64,000 nt of DNA from an uncultured bacterium (GTDB lineage Bacteria > Cyanobacteriota > Vampirovibrionia > Gastranaerophilales > Gastranaerophilaceae), in the NCBI GenBank assembly GCA_949282195.1, contig CASDOW010000002.1:62001-126000 (forward strand), written 5' to 3'. Of this stretch, positions 24,807 to 33,643 are shown one piece after another. Below the pieces are notes generated by a model, which had not been told where the DNA came from, searched no databases, and saw nothing but the letters and a program-made list of their open reading frames with translations. Position numbers and translations under genes: made by a program. Every line of letters starts with the position of its first letter. Position 1 is the first letter of the stretch.

Positions 24807-27308
24807 TTATTTATCTTTTTTTACATCATTAGAAGCAATACCAACTTTTTGGGTTAATGATTTTTTACCTGTCAATTTCTTAAATGTCCTGCTCCACCAG
24901 CCTATAAAGCCTTTTTTGCTCATTTGTTCATTTTCATATTTTATAATATCGTCTTTAGATTTCATTTTGCGGAACGGTTGACAAATTGATTTTCTTACAA
25001 AAAATTCATTAGTAGTTTCTGTTGCACCTGCAATCAATGTAGCGTCTAACAGACTTCTGTTAAGCGGAAATCTAAACACAGAATTAAACACATTCATCAA
25101 AGTACCGTTTATAATGAAGTTTGATATTTTATGAGCAAGTCTTTCGTTGCGTTCTTCTTTTGCAGCCTCAACGTCCTTACCTTCAGATTCGATTAACACT
25201 TTATTTGTATAATCATTTACAAAGAAATAGGTAGAAATCGCCGTTACCATTGTACGAGAAAGATTTGCCAACTCCCCTGTTTCAGATGATGATTCAAAAG
25301 CTCTTGTGTTTCTTTTAATATAATCCAGAATTTTTTCATTACTCCAGCTTTTTCTGGAAACCAAATCATAAACAGCAACTAATTCTTTTTTAACTTCATT
25401 CAAACTAAAGTTATCGTTGCGAGCTTTTAAAGCAGCAAAAGCAGCTTCAGATTCCTTGAAAATCGTCTTATCCATGAGCATTTCAACTAACATAGCAGGA
25501 GCACTCAAAATTTGATAAATAGTTTTAAATACCTTAGTAAAACCGTTATAAAGCCCCGGAAGAGCGGGAAGATCTTTTCTGTTATGAATTAACAGTTTAT
25601 CAGTATCACCTATTCTTTCAATCCCATCAGGCAATACAGTCTTAGATTCAAGAGCTGCCTGTTTTAATTTTGTGATATTTTCTAAAAATTCATCCAAAAT
25701 TGGTGCAATTTCAATGCCTTTTTTTGTTTTCCTTAATTCAATGACTTTATTTTTCAATTCATCAAGCTCAAAAGAAGAATTATATTTTAAAAATTTCTCT
25801 TTAAATTTCGTCTCAAGAGAAAACATTTGCATTCTGCGTTTATATTTCTTATCCATATTGCTTATTGCTGTTTCCAAATGGTCAGGTAATGATGTTTCAT
25901 TTCTTAAAGCGTTAATTATGGCACTTTTTGTAACACCATTTTCATACAATTTCTTTCTTTCAATTTTTATGCCAATTTGACCTTTTAAACTTCGGCTTAT
26001 AACATAAAAAGCACAGCAGCCCAATACTGCATATCCAAAAATTTGAGATAAACTAAATTTCTTCTTCTTGGAATTATTTCCGTTTTCAGATACTGCCTCC
26101 TTGGCAGTTGATTTAACCAAACTGTTCATCGAAGCAAAAGTACCGTCTTTTGAAGCAAATTGAATAAAAAGATTATCCTGATTAGAGTTTATTCCTGTAA
26201 AGTTAAGTTTTTTAGTGTCTTTATCAGATGCAATATTAGGATTAGAAGTTAAATTTTGTTGTTTTTCGGCTTCTTTTTTAGCGTTTTTCAATTTTCTTTT
26301 TTGGGCAATTTTTTTAGCCTGTTCAGGGGTAAGAGGATGCAATGGAGTTCTGCTGAATATTCTTGAGCCAACTTCTGAAATCAATGAACTTAGCGCAATT
26401 ACAACAGCATTAATTATAATACTTTTCTTTACTATTTTATCTAGTGCGCCCAAAGTCACAAATGTAGTTCCTGCACTTAGGAACATTCTTGTTATTTCTT
26501 GTTTTAAACGAGAATGATGAGCTTTTTTGGCTTCATCTTTATCGTCTTTTTGAAGCATTGAGATATTATAAAAATCGTTTGCAGAATATAGCGCGCTAAC
26601 CATTGATGTAGCTAACCTATTTAGAGTTCTTTCATCTCTGGTGCTATAGCCTTTATAAAGTTTATTTACATCTAAAGCAACATAATCCTTGAAATGTTCT
26701 CTGCAATTTGCTAATGAAAATTTTTGCCCCCCTACTGCTGTCATGGGATTATTTTCTTTAGAAACCATATTAAAATAATTTGAAATTTTTTCATTACTTG
26801 ATAATGAAGTAAATTTATCTAAAATATCAGTACAGAGTTTTTGATTAGCTAAAATTTCAGAAATTCTTAATCGTTTTGTTTGTATAGGAGTTGCGCCAAT
26901 CTTTTTTAATACCGCATTTGCGGCACGAACAGGCAATTCAAAAATCGGAAAAGTAAGCGTATAATACAAATCTGACGCCAAAGCCTGGTTTGTTATTTTA
27001 AGCATATCAGGGATAACAATTTTGCCTGAAGCATCTTTTGCCACAAATCCGGCTTTATACAAAACATTAGTAAAAAATTTATCACTTCCAAGCACTTGAT
27101 CAATTGCTTCTACAACCTTTTGTGCATTAGTTAATGTAATATTTTTTTTTGTTTTATCTATAACTCTACTAAATGTATCATCTACACTGCCCGTAAATTT
27201 AATATCTCTGCCTTGGTTTAATGGGGTGGAGCGTCTATCCGCTTTGGCTTTATTTGCATTGCGGAATTTATCAGCAGAAATAAATTGTTTATTAAATTTT
27301 AAATCCAT
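24807..27308 (-). CDS. Large lineage-specific membrane-associated protein with internal duplication
   Basis: About 833 residues from ATG 27306-27308. The TTG two codons earlier is less likely. No known domain. It begins MDLKFNKQFISADKFRN and reaches the tag-like DIKFTG near residue 38; a second KKLNFTG occurs near 370. Hydrophobic stretches include IIINAVVIALSSLISEVG (about 310) and FGYAVLGCCAFYVISR (about 430). Two halves resemble each other: NRLATSMVSALYSANDFYN (first) and NLSRTMVTAISTYFFVNDYTN (second), each followed by a Lys/Glu-rich helix and a Gly/Ser-rich hydrophobic segment. A duplicated module of roughly 230 residues is likely. Confidence 0.65.
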   Translation of the reverse strand: MDLKFNKQFISADKFRNANKAKADRRSTPLNQGRDIKFTGSVDDTFSRVIDKTKKNITLTNAQKVVEAIDQVLGSDKFFTNVLYKAGFVAKDASGKIVIPDMLKITNQALASDLYYTLTFPIFELPVRAANAVLKKIGATPIQTKRLRISEILANQKLCTDILDKFTSLSSNEKISNYFNMVSKENNPMTAVGGQKFSLANCREHFKDYVALDVNKLYKGYSTRDERTLNRLATSMVSALYSANDFYNISMLQKDDKDEAKKAHHSRLKQEITRMFLSAGTTFVTLGALDKIVKKSIIINAVVIALSSLISEVGSRIFSRTPLHPLTPEQAKKIAQKRKLKNAKKEAEKQQNLTSNPNIASDKDTKKLNFTGINSNQDNLFIQFASKDGTFASMNSLVKSTAKEAVSENGNNSKKKKFSLSQIFGYAVLGCCAFYVISRSLKGQIGIKIERKKLYENGVTKSAIINALRNETSLPDHLETAISNMDKKYKRRMQMFSLETKFKEKFLKYNSSFELDELKNKVIELRKTKKGIEIAPILDEFLENITKLKQAALESKTVLPDGIERIGDTDKLLIHNRKDLPALPGLYNGFTKVFKTIYQILSAPAMLVEMLMDKTIFKESEAAFAALKARNDNFSLNEVKKELVAVYDLVSRKSWSNEKILDYIKRNTRAFESSSETGELANLSRTMVTAISTYFFVNDYTNKVLIESEGKDVEAAKEERNERLAHKISNFIINGTLMNVFNSVFRFPLNRSLLDATLIAGATETTNEFFVRKSICQPFRKMKSKDDIIKYENEQMSKKGFIGWWSRTFKKLTGKKSLTQKVGIASNDVKKDK

Positions 27309-27465
27309 TACCAATATTTAAAAAATAATACTTCTATTATTTTTCCCCATAGTCATACACTAACACAACAAAACATCTGAATATAATTTTTTGCCTAAAA
27401 TTTTAAGTTTTTTATATTTTTGTTAATAATTTGTATTATATTAAAAAATAAATTATCTTTTTATT

Positions 27466-29013
27466 ATGGATAAGTTGGGTAAAATATTAATTGTAGACGA
27501 TGAACAAATGGTCACAAAAACAGTTGTTATGCTTTTGGGTCTGGAAGGCTTTAGCAATGCAATACCTTTTAATAACCCTAAAGACGCCCTTAGTTATCTT
27601 GAAAACAACGAAGTCGATTTAATTTTAAGCGATTTTATAATGCCTCAAATGAATGGTATTGATTTTCTTGAGCAAGCAAAAAAAATCCAGCCTGAAGTTG
27701 CAACAATACTATTAACAGGCTACGCCGATAAAGAAAACGCAATCAGAGCAATAAATGAAATAGGAATATTTAAATATATTGAAAAACCTTGGGATAACAA
27801 CAACCTCATTATAAATATCAAAAATGCACTAACTCAAACAAGACTCAAAAAAGAACTGAATAAAAAAGTTGAAGAGCTTGAAAAACTAAACGCAAAACTT
27901 GAAAATTATTCAAAAAATCTGGAACAAATAGTTAGAGAAAGAACTTTGGAGCTTTCTCAAGCTAACTCAAAATTAAGCGCAATAATTACAAATTGCGCAG
28001 ACGGTATTATACTTTTTGATAACGACCTTAGGATAACGGATTTAAATACAGCAGCAGTTGAGCTTTTTGGTCAAAATAAAAAAGATTTAATCTCAAAAAA
28101 TCTTTTTGAACTTGTGGTAAGCGAGAAAAAACAATTTAATAAAACCAACTTAAAACCCCATGAAAACCTTTTTTTAAGAAATTATTACCTTATAAACTAC
28201 AAAAAAGATATAAAAATTCCTGTTGAAATAAGTATAGCAACAGTAAACGACGACAAAATAAACTTTTATGTTGCAGTAATCAGAGATGTTACTTATCAAA
28301 AAGAAACAGAGCGCTTAAGAGATGATTTTATTGCCACTTTGACCCATGACTTAAGAACACCCCTATTGGCAACCATTTCAGGATTAGATTTTATTTTGGA
28401 TAAATCTTTGGGTGATATCACAGACAAACAAACAAATCTTTTTCTTGCTATGAAAAAAAGCTCGGAAGACATGCTCGGTCTTGTGAATGCACTTTTAGAA
28501 GTATACAGATATGAAGCAGGAAAAACATACCTATATAAAACAAAGTTTGACATAGTCAAACTTGCTAACGAATGTAAAGACGAATTAACCCCGCTTGCAA
28601 AAAAATCCAATATAGATTTTAAAATCAAAACAAACGATAATGAAATTTTTGTCAATGCGGATAAAAATGAAATCAGAAGAGTATTAGCCAATCTTATGGG
28701 AAACGCTATCAAGCACTCCCAAACAGACGGAGTTGTTACAATTAATATCGAAAAAAACAACAAAGATTTAAAAACAGAAGTAATTGACAACGGTATCGGC
28801 TTATCCAAGGATGATTGCAATAAATTATTCAACAGATTTTCTCAAGGTACAAACCAAAAACGCTCAAGCTCAACAGGTCTTGGTTTATACCTTTCAAGAC
28901 AAATTATAGAAGCACACAATGGAAAAATATACGTTGAATCGAAGCTGAACAAAGGCTCAAAATTCACATTTGAACTAAAAAACTCAATAAACGATTGTAA
29001 GGTAATTTTATGA
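27466..29013 (+). CDS. Receiver-PAS-histidine kinase hybrid
   Basis: 515 residues, cytosolic. N-terminal receiver with IVDDEQ, phospho-Asp in LILSDFIMPQMNG (about 55), Thr in TILLTGYAD and Lys in IEKPWD. A coiled coil (about 125-165), a PAS domain (about 167-285), HisKA with THDLRTPLLATISG (about 293), and HATPase_c with NAIKHSQ, DNGIGL and STGLGLYLSRQ follow. The input receiver implies control by an upstream kinase. It overlaps the next regulator gene by 4 bp (ATGA) and begins the operon that leads to the RND-like genes. Confidence 0.92.
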   Translation: MDKLGKILIVDDEQMVTKTVVMLLGLEGFSNAIPFNNPKDALSYLENNEVDLILSDFIMPQMNGIDFLEQAKKIQPEVATILLTGYADKENAIRAINEIGIFKYIEKPWDNNNLIINIKNALTQTRLKKELNKKVEELEKLNAKLENYSKNLEQIVRERTLELSQANSKLSAIITNCADGIILFDNDLRITDLNTAAVELFGQNKKDLISKNLFELVVSEKKQFNKTNLKPHENLFLRNYYLINYKKDIKIPVEISIATVNDDKINFYVAVIRDVTYQKETERLRDDFIATLTHDLRTPLLATISGLDFILDKSLGDITDKQTNLFLAMKKSSEDMLGLVNALLEVYRYEAGKTYLYKTKFDIVKLANECKDELTPLAKKSNIDFKIKTNDNEIFVNADKNEIRRVLANLMGNAIKHSQTDGVVTINIEKNNKDLKTEVIDNGIGLSKDDCNKLFNRFSQGTNQKRSSSTGLGLYLSRQIIEAHNGKIYVESKLNKGSKFTFELKNSINDCKVIL

Positions 29014-29687
29014 CAGAGAAAAAAATAAATATACTACTAGTTGAAGACCATGAATTTACAAGACTGGGACTTTCGATGAAACTTGAAAACATGCCTGATT
29101 ATAACCTTGTCGCTCAAGCAACCGACGGACAGGAAGGTATTATAATGGCACAAAAATATAATCCTGATGTCATATTAATGGATATAGGTCTTCCAAAAAT
29201 GGACGGTATTACCGCCACAAAAAAAATTAAAGAAGAACTAAAACTTGATTGCGCTGTTTTAATGTTCACCTCAAGAGATAGTAAGGATGATATTTTTGCA
29301 GCTTTTAAAGCAGGAGCGGACGGTTATATTATGAAAGGCTCAAGCTCGGAAAACCTTTTCAATGCAATCAATGCAGTTGCAGTACACGCAGCTTGGATAG
29401 ATTCACAAATTGCAAGAGTAGTTCTATCAAGTATACAAAATGAAGACAATTTACAATCCGAAGAAACAAAAACTCAAAAAGAAGCCAATAAAAAATACGG
29501 ATTAACTAAAAAAGAGCTTGAGGTTCTTGCTTTAATAGTAGACGGACTATCAAACCAAGAAATCTCAGAAAAACTTGTTGTTTCAATATCTACAACAAAA
29601 GCACATGTACACAATATATTACAAAAACTATACCTTTCAGACAGAACAAAAGCAGCAATTGTTGCCCTTAAAGAAGGTTTAGTGTAA
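29010..29687 (+). CDS. NarL/FixJ-type response regulator
   Basis: 225 residues. Receiver with VEDHEF, phospho-Asp in VILMDIGLPKMDG (about 56), Thr/Ser in LMFTSRDS and Lys in YIMKGSS. A LuxR-type HTH at about 155-220 reads YGLTKKELEVLALIVDGLSN then SISTTKAHVHNILQKL. It is the DNA-binding output for the overlapping hybrid kinase. The next gene's ATG begins directly at the base after its stop, so the exported protein is co-transcribed. Confidence 0.94.
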   Translation: MTEKKINILLVEDHEFTRLGLSMKLENMPDYNLVAQATDGQEGIIMAQKYNPDVILMDIGLPKMDGITATKKIKEELKLDCAVLMFTSRDSKDDIFAAFKAGADGYIMKGSSSENLFNAINAVAVHAAWIDSQIARVVLSSIQNEDNLQSEETKTQKEANKKYGLTKKELEVLALIVDGLSNQEISEKLVVSISTTKAHVHNILQKLYLSDRTKAAIVALKEGLV

Positions 29688-30653
29688 ATGTCAAAAAAAA
29701 TTAAAGTCGCTTTAATTGTTACATTTTGCACTATTTTTTGTTTGCCTTGTTATTCTTTTGATTTTAAAAAATATCTTCCTTTTAAGAAAAAACAACCCGA
29801 ACAAAAACAAAGAATGGTTGAAACAAAACAAGAATGGGAAATAGAGGCTAAGAATGTGCCCTTATCAGAAAGAGAAGAAAAAAGCTATCAAGACCCCAAA
29901 AGCACAAAAAAATATTATCAGCCCACACCAAAATATATCTTTGAAAAATACAATTACCCTCAAGGCACAAGACAAATAAATATAGAAGATGTAAAGAAAA
30001 ACCTATATTCATATCCATATATTGTGGCTGACGTTAATTGTCATTATGTTGCATATCCAAGGTATTATTTTTCTCCTGATATAAACCAAATCTCATCAAA
30101 TTTTTATGTGGAAAAACTGGATACATCCAAAACAAAAACAAGAAGAATTTTAGATTACAATCATAATCAACTTGAAAGAAGAGCAATTATTCAAGCAGGT
30201 ACAAAAGAAGTTTATCCTAATTTATTTAACGGATTAACATTAGTTGATTGGAGTGCTGATGGAAAAAAACTGTTAATAAAAGAACAAATAGGCTCAACCT
30301 TAAACGGTATATATAAAACATATTTATATATACATTTTTTAGGAAACGAAAACCAAGAAAGCTATACAATAAAACTGCTCGATTTGGATGATACAATTAA
30401 AAATTATTATCTTGATTGGAAAAATATACAACTGATTAAATACAGATATGATATCGAACCACTTGGCTTTAGCGCTGATAACGACAATTTAATTATAGTT
30501 TTAAGCTACATCTACAATAAAGAAAATCAAAAAATATTCTTAGGCGCTTGGAGCTATAATTGCCTAACTCACGAAATTATTTTATTATCCAAAACAAATA
30601 CTGTATATGAAATAAGTGCAAACGGGCTAATACTAAAAAGAAGTTATGATTAA
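29688..30653 (+). CDS. Exported protein of unknown function
   Basis: 321 residues with an N-terminal signal peptide (KIKVALIVTFCTIFCLPCYS then FDFKKY). A Lys/Gln/Pro-rich linker (about 35-95) is followed by a Tyr-rich beta-strand region with WSADGKKLLIKE and GFSADNDNLIIVLSY. These two blocks look like WD40/TolB-type propeller blades, so a periplasmic propeller is possible. It is translationally linked to the regulator before it and lies 48 bp before the adaptor gene. Confidence 0.65.
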   Translation: MSKKIKVALIVTFCTIFCLPCYSFDFKKYLPFKKKQPEQKQRMVETKQEWEIEAKNVPLSEREEKSYQDPKSTKKYYQPTPKYIFEKYNYPQGTRQINIEDVKKNLYSYPYIVADVNCHYVAYPRYYFSPDINQISSNFYVEKLDTSKTKTRRILDYNHNQLERRAIIQAGTKEVYPNLFNGLTLVDWSADGKKLLIKEQIGSTLNGIYKTYLYIHFLGNENQESYTIKLLDLDDTIKNYYLDWKNIQLIKYRYDIEPLGFSADNDNLIIVLSYIYNKENQKIFLGAWSYNCLTHEIILLSKTNTVYEISANGLILKRSYD

Positions 30654-30689
30654 CCTAAAACGATAATTAATTTTAATTGCAATAGGCAA

Positions 30690-30701
30690 TAAAATTAAAA
30701 T
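30690..30701 (+). promoter_or_regulatory. -10 hexamer for a leaderless start at the adaptor gene
   Basis: TAAAAT at 30690-30695, six bases (TAAAAT), then ATG at 30702; no Shine-Dalgarno. This could give the adaptor/porter pair a promoter inside the operon. Confidence 0.4.
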
Positions 30702-31745
30702 ATGAATTTTATCAGAATTATTCTTCTAACGCTTGCACTGTTATGTTTTGGCGGATGTAATTATAATAATGAAATTAAAAACATAAGCTATATAAAAATC
30801 CCTAAAACCGCTAATTGCAACTATATGGAATTTTACGGCAATATAAAATCGCAAAAAATTGCCGATTTAAGCTTTGAAAGTGAAGGCAAAATCATTTTCA
30901 TTCCCTACATGCAAGGGGATTTTATCAAAAAAGGACAAGTTATAGCCCGCTTGGACGGAGAACTGTATAAAATTAAAAAGAGAGAACAAATTGCACTTTT
31001 GAATAATGCTTCAATAAAAGAGGATCGCTCTAAAATATATTATAAAAGAATGACAACCCTGCACAACTCAGGCGCAATTTCTGATAACGACTGGGAAGAA
31101 GCATATTTTAACTACAAAAGCAGTATTCAAGATGTCAAAGCGCAAAAAGAAAAACTCAGCTATTTAAATAAACAAATAAGCTACAATATGATAACTGCAC
31201 CATATGACTGCTATATAGCTGAAAAATATAAAGACTCAGGCTCTTTTGCTTCAATTGGTGAACCTATTGTGAGAGTTATTGCAACAGGCGATACACAAAT
31301 TGAGATAATGGTTGATTCAAATATTGTCAACAAATTAAAACTAAATGAAAAAATAACAGCAAAATTTAATAATCAAAACTACTTTGGCTTTATAAAACAT
31401 ATTTCCCCTTCCAGCTTAAAAGACGGAGGATATATAGTCAAAATTCTTTTAGATAAAAATTATAAAGATTTAAAAAACGGCATGACCATTAGCGTATTTA
31501 TCCCTCAAAAAGAAAAATACAGTGCAAAAATACCGCTTACAAGCATTGTTTTTGAAGACAGTGAAAAATGGGTTTATAAAATAACGGATATAAAAAATAA
31601 TATCGGCACAATCAAAAAAGAAAAAGTAATCATAGGCGCTATCAACAACAATGAAGCACAAATCGTATCAGGAATAAATGCAAACGACATTATAATTGCA
31701 AAAGATACAGATAAAATAAAACCTAATTCAAAAGTGAGATTGTAA
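30702..31745 (+). CDS. RND efflux membrane-fusion (periplasmic adaptor) lipoprotein
   Basis: 347 residues. Signal peptide with lipobox LCFGGC (Cys about 19) predicts lipidation. Barrel-sandwich/lipoyl half-motifs ADLSFESEGKIIFIPYMQGD and YNMITAPYDCYIAEKY flank a helical hairpin (about 95-150); a beta-barrel (TQIEIMVDSNIV) and membrane-proximal domain (PLTSIVFEDSEKWVYKI) complete the AcrA/CusB order. It would bridge an inner-membrane RND pump and an outer-membrane TolC-like channel. The gene abuts the RND-porter-like gene with no gap. No channel gene is visible. Confidence 0.88.
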   Translation: MNFIRIILLTLALLCFGGCNYNNEIKNISYIKIPKTANCNYMEFYGNIKSQKIADLSFESEGKIIFIPYMQGDFIKKGQVIARLDGELYKIKKREQIALLNNASIKEDRSKIYYKRMTTLHNSGAISDNDWEEAYFNYKSSIQDVKAQKEKLSYLNKQISYNMITAPYDCYIAEKYKDSGSFASIGEPIVRVIATGDTQIEIMVDSNIVNKLKLNEKITAKFNNQNYFGFIKHISPSSLKDGGYIVKILLDKNYKDLKNGMTISVFIPQKEKYSAKIPLTSIVFEDSEKWVYKITDIKNNIGTIKKEKVIIGAINNNEAQIVSGINANDIIIAKDTDKIKPNSKVRL

Positions 31746-33329
31746 ATGAAAAAATTTTTGATAATTTTTTCTTGTGTTATTATTTTTTCTATTATTTATG
31801 TAGTAGAAAATTTTGAAAAAAATAAAAATAACTATGAAATTAAAATAATAGCAAAAATAGGCAATCTAAAAGCAAAAGAGATTGATGCACAAGTTGCGGA
31901 AGAAATAAAAGATAAAATCTCAAACCTTGAAATGGTTAAAGATGTCTACATTTTTTCTTATGACGGATATTGTAATATATATTGCAAGTTAAATCCAACA
32001 ATTATATTTAAACAAACAGCAATAGACATGGTAAAAACAAGGCTGACGCAAGCTTTGTATAATGTTGACAAAAGAATAAACATATTTTTTGACGATAACA
32101 ACTCAATTAAATATGATACTTTTATAACTATAAGTACAAATAAAGACTATAAAAACCTAAAAGCTCTGACAGACAGCGCCCATGATAAGCTTTTAGATTA
32201 TAAAATAGCTTCAAAAATAATTAAAATGGGCGAACAAAAAACAACAATTTTTGTAAATTACAAAACAGACAACTTAAGAAAATACAATCTTTCAATTAGC
32301 GACTTATCCGACTTAATCAATAACAATAATATATATCAAAACTCAAGTACAGAAACAACAAAAGATAGTTCATTTCCAATATATAGCAACGCAAGCATAA
32401 AAAACATAAAAGATATAGAAAAAATAAGAGTTTATTATAAAAATAGTCAATTTTCAAACAACCTCGGTGATATTTTTGAAGTTAAAGAAACAACCACAAC
32501 ACCTCCTGAAAGCCTAATATTTTATGATGACAAAAAGACTCAAATCCTTGCATTAAGAAAAAAAGAAGGATTATTGAGAATAATTTATGATATAAAATTG
32601 GCATTTTATTTAAAAGAATTAAAAAAACAAAACGAAGATATAAAAGTTATAAAAACCAATACACTGGACACAATCGATGTTTACACGCAAAAAACAAACA
32701 GCATATATAAAACAGAACAACTTTATGAAAAAATATCATCATATCATAATATAAGAAATATAATATATCTAATTGGAATAAACAGCCCTAAAATCAACAA
32801 TGATACGGATTTTTTCGAACAAGAATTTAACAAAATAACAATCTTGTGTCCCAAATATGAAACAAGAAGAATAAAAGCAATACTAAACGAGCTTAATATC
32901 GATTATGCAACCAAAGAGAAAAAAGAATATTGCGACAAAAACCTTGAAAATCTGTATTTAAAAATATCAGAATATAAAAAAGAAAAAAATATAATCAATT
33001 CAACCACAGATAAAAAATTATCAATTAATTATAATATAAACGACAAAGCTCTAAATGCATATAAAATGGATAAAAAAGAAATAGTCAATTCGCTTCAAGG
33101 ATACTACAAAGGGCTTGAATGTTCCAATTTTTGGCAAGGCAGCTCCAACACTAAAATAATATTAAAAAATAATGACAACACAGATACAATTTACGTATAT
33201 TCAAAAAACTACAAAACGCTTTTTGATATAGCCAATTTTACACAAAAAGAAATAGAAGAAAATTTCTATAAAATTTCAAGAAAAAATGCACAATACTGTT
33301 CAATTGTAAAATTCAAAAACCCTTCTTAA
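31746..33329 (+). CDS. RND porter-domain-like protein lacking the multi-helix membrane domain
   Basis: 527 residues, about half an RND pump. One N-terminal membrane helix (about 4-24) is followed by NNYEIKIIAKIGNLKAKEID and KISNLEMVKDVYIFSYDGY, which follow the PN1 domain of CusA/AcrB-type pumps. LRKYNLSISDLSDLINNNN, KDIEKIRVYYKNS, LGDIFEVKE and ILALRKKEGL follow PN2. A second porter half seems present (EQEFNKITILCPKYETRR; NAYKMDKKEIVNSLQGYY; SNTKIILKNND). No run of membrane helices lies between or after the halves, so the proton-relay domain is missing. Highly Lys/Asn-rich. Inferred from pattern, not from a search. Confidence 0.65.
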   Translation: MKKFLIIFSCVIIFSIIYVVENFEKNKNNYEIKIIAKIGNLKAKEIDAQVAEEIKDKISNLEMVKDVYIFSYDGYCNIYCKLNPTIIFKQTAIDMVKTRLTQALYNVDKRINIFFDDNNSIKYDTFITISTNKDYKNLKALTDSAHDKLLDYKIASKIIKMGEQKTTIFVNYKTDNLRKYNLSISDLSDLINNNNIYQNSSTETTKDSSFPIYSNASIKNIKDIEKIRVYYKNSQFSNNLGDIFEVKETTTTPPESLIFYDDKKTQILALRKKEGLLRIIYDIKLAFYLKELKKQNEDIKVIKTNTLDTIDVYTQKTNSIYKTEQLYEKISSYHNIRNIIYLIGINSPKINNDTDFFEQEFNKITILCPKYETRRIKAILNELNIDYATKEKKEYCDKNLENLYLKISEYKKEKNIINSTTDKKLSINYNINDKALNAYKMDKKEIVNSLQGYYKGLECSNFWQGSSNTKIILKNNDNTDTIYVYSKNYKTLFDIANFTQKEIEENFYKISRKNAQYCSIVKFKNPS

Positions 33330-33404
33330 TTCAAGAAGGGTCTACTCCAAATCCGCCATTATCTCTCTCTATATATAAATCTGTTAAGATTAAACTCTTT
33401 TTTA

Positions 33405-33575
33405 TTATCTTGCTATTCTGAAGTTAATCATTGCTTTGTGGTTAACTGCGATTAATTCCATTGAATTCCAGAATTCGTTTGGTTGAATAGCTGATTTAGT
33501 GTTGTCTAGGTTTACAGTTACTTTTGATGAATAAAGTTCTGCTAATTTTTTATCGAAATCTTCAGTAATTTTCAG
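33405..33575 (-). pseudogene. Orphan C-terminal gene fragment in the 314-bp gap
   Basis: Between 33330 and 33643 there is no complete gene. On the minus strand an open frame of 56 codons ends at TAA 33405-33407 and reads LKITEDFDKKLAELYSSK through NEFWNSMELIAVNHKAMI. It looks protein-like, but upstream a stop comes before any ATG, GTG or TTG, so it is probably the tail of a lost gene. An 8-bp hairpin CCCTTCTT/AAGAAGGG (33320-33340) overlaps the stop of the porter-like gene but has no T-run. Confidence 0.45.
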
Positions 33576-33643
33576 TTTTTGTTTATTTCTTTACAAAACT
33601 TTACATAAATTTTTTACCAAATTCATCTTTGATTTTATAGCAT

